The notes under the pieces were generated by a model. The model saw nothing but the letters and a program-made list of their open reading frames with translations, searched no databases and was not told the origin of the DNA. A DNA stretch of 8,250 nt from Pseudomonadota bacterium (GTDB lineage Bacteria > Pseudomonadota > Alphaproteobacteria > Caulobacterales > Caulobacteraceae), in the NCBI GenBank assembly GCA_023445705.1, contig JAEXKM010000470.1, positions 1 through 8,250 on the forward strand. The letters run 5' to 3'. Below, piece by piece: positions 5,699 through 8,250 of this stretch. A program made the translations under genes and the position numbers. How positions within the stretch are numbered: the stretch's first letter is position 1; every line of letters starts with the position of its first letter.

Positions 5699-7075
5699 TC
5701 AAACGGGACGCGCGGGTGCTCCGGCGGTGGCGAGGCGTTCCAGGGCGTCGGCGGCGACGATCGTCAGCGACCGCAGGCCCAGTTCACCGAAGACATCCAG
5801 CGCGCCGCTCAGCGCCATGGCCGCCGCGGCCCGCTCGCCACGGTCCTGGCCGGTGATGTCGATGCGCGCTTCATAGAGGCGGGCCAGATTGACCTGCAGC
5901 AGCGCCCAGGCGGCCGGATCCCGCCGGGCAGAGATCGCCGCCAACTCGATCTTGAAAGCCGCCTCGGCGGCGTCGAGGACCGTCAGGTCGCCCGACAGTT
6001 CGGCCGAACGCGCCAGGCAGAGCGCGCGATTGGAAGCGCCCAAGGCCCGCAGCGAAAGTCCCGGGGCCTTGCGCAGCACATGCGCGGCTCGGTCGTAGCA
6101 GGTGACCGCCTGCTCGTAGGCGCGCTCGGAGCCGCCGGCCTCGCCGAGCGCCTGCAGTCCCTGGGCGAGCGCGGTCTGGGCCTTGGCCCAGTCGAGCGGG
6201 CTATGGTCGCGCGAGAGTTCGCCGACGACATCGGCCAGCGCCGTCACCGCCAGGGCCAGGCTCTCCACGTCGCCCGCCGCCTCTCCCAGCAGCGCCATGG
6301 CCTGGCCCCGCAGGGCCGCGGCCCGCGCCCAGCTCAGCGGTTCGAACGCGCTGTCCAGGCCCTTCAGCGCCCGCTCGGCCTCGTCGCGCGCCATGGCGAG
6401 AATGTCCGCGTCGCGCAGACGCGCGCCCCAGGCGATGAGGATGTCGGCCAGCACCAGCCGCGCTTCCACGGCCAGCAGGCGGGCTGCGCGGCAACGCTTG
6501 ATCAGGCTCTGAAGGCCGGCGATCGGCGCGGCGAACTTCGCGGCCGCGGCGCGCGCCACCGCGGCGTCTCCCTTCGCCATCTGCCCGCGGGCCTCGATCG
6601 CGGCGATGCCCAGATCGGCCAAGGGAAGGGCCAGGCCGCCCCGGGCCGCAGCCCGAGCGTCGCGGAAGGCCACCTCGGCCGCCGCGTTCAATCCCTCGTC
6701 TCCAAAGAGCTCGGCTCCCAGCATGGCGCAGAACGCCTGCTCGCAACGTGCTCTCGCCCAGCCGTCCGGGCGGCGTTCCCGGCCGAAGGCTTCGGCGGCG
6801 GCCTCGGCGGTGGACGCCGCCTTGCGAAGCATGGCCGCCTCGCCCGAACGCCGCGCGACCTCGCGCCAGACGATCGCGCTTTCCAACCGGCGCTGGGCCT
6901 TGTCCTTGGCGCCGACGCGCCCGGCTGCAGTGTCGGCCGCGCGCCCCTCATGGGCGATCATCCGGAGGTCGAGGAGTTCCAGCAGGGAGGAATCGCCTCC
7001 CGTCAGCCCGTCGCGCGGCGGGTTGATCGCGTCCGACCCGAACAGTCGCTTCAGCTCTCGACCGAACTCGAACAT
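5699..7075 (-). CDS. Helical TPR-like repeat protein
   Basis: This is a 458-residue, Ala/Leu-rich, almost entirely helical protein without a signal peptide or membrane helix, so it is probably cytoplasmic. It opens with MFEFGRELKRLFG, then a linker with LLELLDLRM (31-39). From about residue 60 on it is built of TPR-like helix pairs. A Pro-x-x-Trp-Ala marker occurs at P103-W106, P246-W249, P293-W296 and P387-W390, with degenerate copies near 151, 199 and 338, giving a period of about 47 residues. Such proteins usually serve as binding scaffolds; no enzyme motif is visible and the partner is unknown. I chose the ATG at 7075 because GGAG (7083-7086) sits 7 bases upstream; an upstream in-frame start at 7108 has no such support. 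CtrA-like sites lie about 95-120 bases before the start. The exported TonB-like gene follows in the same direction and may be co-transcribed. Confidence 0.75.
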   Translation of the reverse strand: MFEFGRELKRLFGSDAINPPRDGLTGGDSSLLELLDLRMIAHEGRAADTAAGRVGAKDKAQRRLESAIVWREVARRSGEAAMLRKAASTAEAAAEAFGRERRPDGWARARCEQAFCAMLGAELFGDEGLNAAAEVAFRDARAAARGGLALPLADLGIAAIEARGQMAKGDAAVARAAAAKFAAPIAGLQSLIKRCRAARLLAVEARLVLADILIAWGARLRDADILAMARDEAERALKGLDSAFEPLSWARAAALRGQAMALLGEAAGDVESLALAVTALADVVGELSRDHSPLDWAKAQTALAQGLQALGEAGGSERAYEQAVTCYDRAAHVLRKAPGLSLRALGASNRALCLARSAELSGDLTVLDAAEAAFKIELAAISARRDPAAWALLQVNLARLYEARIDITGQDRGERAAAAMALSGALDVFGELGLRSLTIVAADALERLATAGAPARPV

Positions 7076-7082
7076 CCAAAGG

Positions 7083-7086
7083 CTCC
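7083..7086 (-). promoter_or_regulatory. Shine-Dalgarno of the TPR-like gene
   Basis: GGAG on the minus strand, 7 bases before the ATG at 7075. It decides the start codon in favour of the protein beginning MFEFGRELK. Confidence 0.6.
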
Positions 7087-7168
7087 GATCACCCCGCCGT
7101 CTCAACACGAGACGCCCCCAAGGGGTTCAGACCGAACGGAGCAAAGCCGGAGCCGCCATCGTAAACAA

Positions 7169-7194
7169 GTGGTTAACGGCGACGTTATGGTTAA
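7169..7194 (-). promoter_or_regulatory. Two tandem CtrA-like half-sites (TTAACCAT / TTAACCAC)
   Basis: Read on the minus strand, TTAACCAT (7187-7194) and TTAACCAC (7169-7176) lie in the same orientation 18 bases apart, upstream of the TPR-like gene. TTAACCAT is the established half-site of CtrA, the alphaproteobacterial cell-cycle response regulator. Looser TTAA-N7-TTAA matches with one mismatch each extend outward on both sides (TAAA at 7162-7165 and at 7202-7205). The surrounding 7160-7235 stretch is clearly more A/T-rich than the rest of the window, as expected for a promoter region. Either divergent gene could be the target. Binding is inferred from the motif only. Confidence 0.5.
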
Positions 7195-7324
7195 CGAAGC
7201 CTAAATTTCTTGTGTAGAGGCGGTAACCATATTCGGCTCGGTTCTTGCTTAACGGGGTCTCAGGTGCCGCTGCTCTGTCGAATTTTCACACAACCGCGCT
7301 TGCTTCTGCCGCGTTTGCTGTGAA

Positions 7325-7338
7325 CGTTTCTCGAAACG
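7325..7338. promoter_or_regulatory. 6-2-6 inverted repeat before the methyltransferase gene
   Basis: CGTTTC and GAAACG form a perfect dyad around TC and end on the first base of the GGAGG ribosome site (7338-7342). With a 2-base centre it fits an operator better than an RNA hairpin. A repressor bound here would sit on the translation start region; no regulator is identifiable. Confidence 0.35.
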
Positions 7339-7342
7339 GAGG
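7338..7342 (+). promoter_or_regulatory. Strong Shine-Dalgarno (GGAGG) of the methyltransferase gene
   Basis: GGAGG lies 5 bases before the ATG at 7348, the best ribosome site in the window. It fixes the start and suggests efficient translation. Confidence 0.8.
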
Positions 7343-7347
7343 CGCAC

Positions 7348-8061
7348 ATGAACCCGCTTGCAGGTCTGGTGCGGCGCTTGAATGCCGCGAGTCTCAGTTC
7401 CGACGCACGTCGTATCCGCGACGAGCGCCTTACCTATCTCACACCCGACAAGCTCAACCGGCTCGAGGCGACGCTGCGCGATACGCTCCGGCGGAACGTT
7501 CCGGGTGATGTTCTTGAATTCGGCGTGGCCCTTGGCGGTTCGGCGGTCCTGCTCGCCAAGCAGGCGAACGCCGCCGGCAGACGATTCGCCGGCTTCGACG
7601 TCTTCGCGATGATCCCGCCTCCGACATCCGACAAGGACGACGACAAGTCCAAGCAGCGGTACGAGACCATCTCGTCGGGGCAGTCCAAGGGGATCGGCGG
7701 CGACTCCTATTACGGCTATCGCCAGGATCTTTACGGCGACGTCATCGCCACCTTCGAGCGACACGGCCTCACCGTGGACGGCCAGCACATCGCCCTCGTG
7801 AAGGGCCTCTTCGAAGACACCTGGCCGACGGCCGGGCCCCAGAGCGTAGCCTTCGCCCACATCGACTGCGACTGGTACGACCCGGTGAAGTTCTGCCTGG
7901 CGGCCGTGGCCCAACGCCTGTCGACCGGCGGCGTGATGATGCTGGACGACTACAACGACTACGGCGGCTGCAAGACCGCCGCAGACGAGTTCATCGCCGC
8001 CAACCCCGGCTTCCGCTTCGAACCGGGCGTGAACCCGATCATCCGAAAGGTCGCGAACTAG
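7348..8061 (+). CDS. TylF/MycF-family class I SAM-dependent O-methyltransferase
   Basis: This 237-residue soluble protein, about the usual length for the family, should transfer a methyl group from S-adenosylmethionine to a hydroxyl, often of a sugar. VLEFGVALGGSAVLLA (55-70) is the SAM-binding strand and Gly-rich loop, and FAGFDVF (80-86) gives the acidic residue after strand 2. The metal-binding Asp set of TylF/NovP-like enzymes appears as D173 in HIDCDWY (171-177) and D200/D201 in MLDDYNDYGG (198-207). These are spaced 27 and 28 residues, as I recall for NovP/MycF. The stretch 90-130 (Pro, Lys/Asp-rich, then GGDSYYGYRQDLYG) would be the lid over the substrate. Relatives methylate antibiotic sugars, but no biosynthesis genes are near, so a surface glycan or other acceptor is equally possible. 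It has its own promoter region and a strong ribosome site; its stop interlocks with that of the RF3 gene. Confidence 0.85.
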   Translation: MNPLAGLVRRLNAASLSSDARRIRDERLTYLTPDKLNRLEATLRDTLRRNVPGDVLEFGVALGGSAVLLAKQANAAGRRFAGFDVFAMIPPPTSDKDDDKSKQRYETISSGQSKGIGGDSYYGYRQDLYGDVIATFERHGLTVDGQHIALVKGLFEDTWPTAGPQSVAFAHIDCDWYDPVKFCLAAVAQRLSTGGVMMLDDYNDYGGCKTAADEFIAANPGFRFEPGVNPIIRKVAN

Positions 8062-8250
8062 GCACGTTCCTTGGAGCGCTCGAACCCGATCTTCGGGAAG
8101 CGCTCGCCGACATAGCTGATTTCCCACGACGACTTGGCCAGGAAGACCGGCTGCTCGTCGATGTCGACGGCCATCGCGCCCTTGTGCTTGGACGCAAAGT
8201 CCTCGACGTCGGCCTTCTCGCCCGAGAGCCAGCGCGCCTCGGCATAGGGC
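8058..8250 (-). CDS. prfC: Peptide chain release factor 3, C-terminal fragment
   Basis: 63 codons of a gene that enters from the right edge and ends in TAG at 8058-8060. The fragment (PYAEARWLSGEK...) carries the C-terminal pattern of RF3: ARW, then a charged helix (DVEDFASKHKGAMAVD), (V/Y)FLA.S, and ERFP.I.F...KER at the end. It lines up with the E. coli PrfC tail as I remember it (ATARW..., F.RKN...LALD, YIATS, ERYPDVQF, TREH). RF3 is a translational GTPase that recycles RF1/RF2 after peptide release; this part belongs to the C-terminal domain, and the GTPase domain is outside the window. Because only the tail is visible, the call rests on this short alignment from memory. Confidence 0.8.
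   Translation of the reverse strand, partial: PYAEARWLSGEKADVEDFASKHKGAMAVDIDEQPVFLAKSSWEISYVGERFPKIGFERSKERA

Larger units (their letters stand above)
7076..7347. other. Divergent intergenic region
   Basis: 272 bases between the TPR-like gene (leftward) and the methyltransferase gene (rightward). It holds the TPR-like ribosome site, two CtrA-like half-sites, an A/T-rich patch (7195-7235), a further TTAACG at 7249-7254, and the dyad plus GGAGG before the methyltransferase. I could not place convincing -35/-10 pairs for either gene and see no small ORF or RNA gene. Confidence 0.7.

Noticed and set aside
6080..7204. 374-codon plus-strand open frame antisense to the TPR-like gene
   Set aside because: The composition (Gly/Arg/His/Gln-rich) and lack of a domain mark it as a shadow of the minus-strand repeat protein.
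7492..7503. 12-bp perfect palindrome CGGAACGTTCCG inside the methyltransferase gene
   Set aside because: It lies within codons for ordinary residues (RRNVPG region) and has no second copy nearby, so it is probably chance.
8039..8245. Open frame at the right end on the minus strand giving an Arg/Ser-rich protein
   Set aside because: It is a frame-shifted shadow; the true minus-strand frame there reads through to the window edge with an RF3 C-terminus.

Overview
The window looks like chromosomal DNA from a high-GC alphaproteobacterium, most likely Caulobacterales (Caulobacter, Phenylobacterium or Brevundimonas-like). The reasons are the strong G/C bias at third codon positions, a DUF2336 protein (a family typical of alphaproteobacteria), two TTAACC(A) elements that match the CtrA half-site, a GANTC site at a gene start, and a TCATCCCGG-type intergenic palindrome. 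The species assignment is inferred from these features, not from a database match. I saw no phage, transposase, CRISPR, tRNA or rRNA.

Layout, left to right. Positions 1-638 (+) hold the 3' end of a hybrid sensor histidine kinase (end of the ATPase domain plus a receiver). Positions 720-3435 (+) encode a complete ABC importer: an NMT1/THI5-like substrate-binding lipoprotein, an SsuB/TauB/ThiZ-type ATPase and a six-helix-type permease. ATPase and permease overlap by 4 bases. The binding-protein gene is separated from them by a 144-bp inverted pair of REP-like hairpins (1775-1918). Positions 3507-4601 (+) encode a DUF2336 protein.

Positions 7075 down to 4598 are two minus-strand genes: an alpha-helical TPR-like repeat protein with a period of about 47 residues, followed 57 bases later by an exported protein made of three TonB-C-terminal-like repeats, each with a C-x10-C pair. 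The 272-bp divergent region 7076-7347 carries the CtrA-like sites and a dyad next to a strong Shine-Dalgarno. From it a TylF/MycF-family O-methyltransferase gene runs rightward (7348-8061). The window ends in the C-terminus of peptide chain release factor 3 on the minus strand.

Both convergent gene pairs (DUF2336/TonB-like and methyltransferase/RF3) end on a shared CTAG in which the two TAG stop codons interlock, leaving no room for a conventional terminator.

The ABC genes form one functional unit, and the TPR-like/TonB-like pair is a plausible second one. The remaining genes look like independent housekeeping or orphan genes. The least explained items are the triple TonB-like secreted protein with its TPR partner, and the REP pair inside the importer locus.
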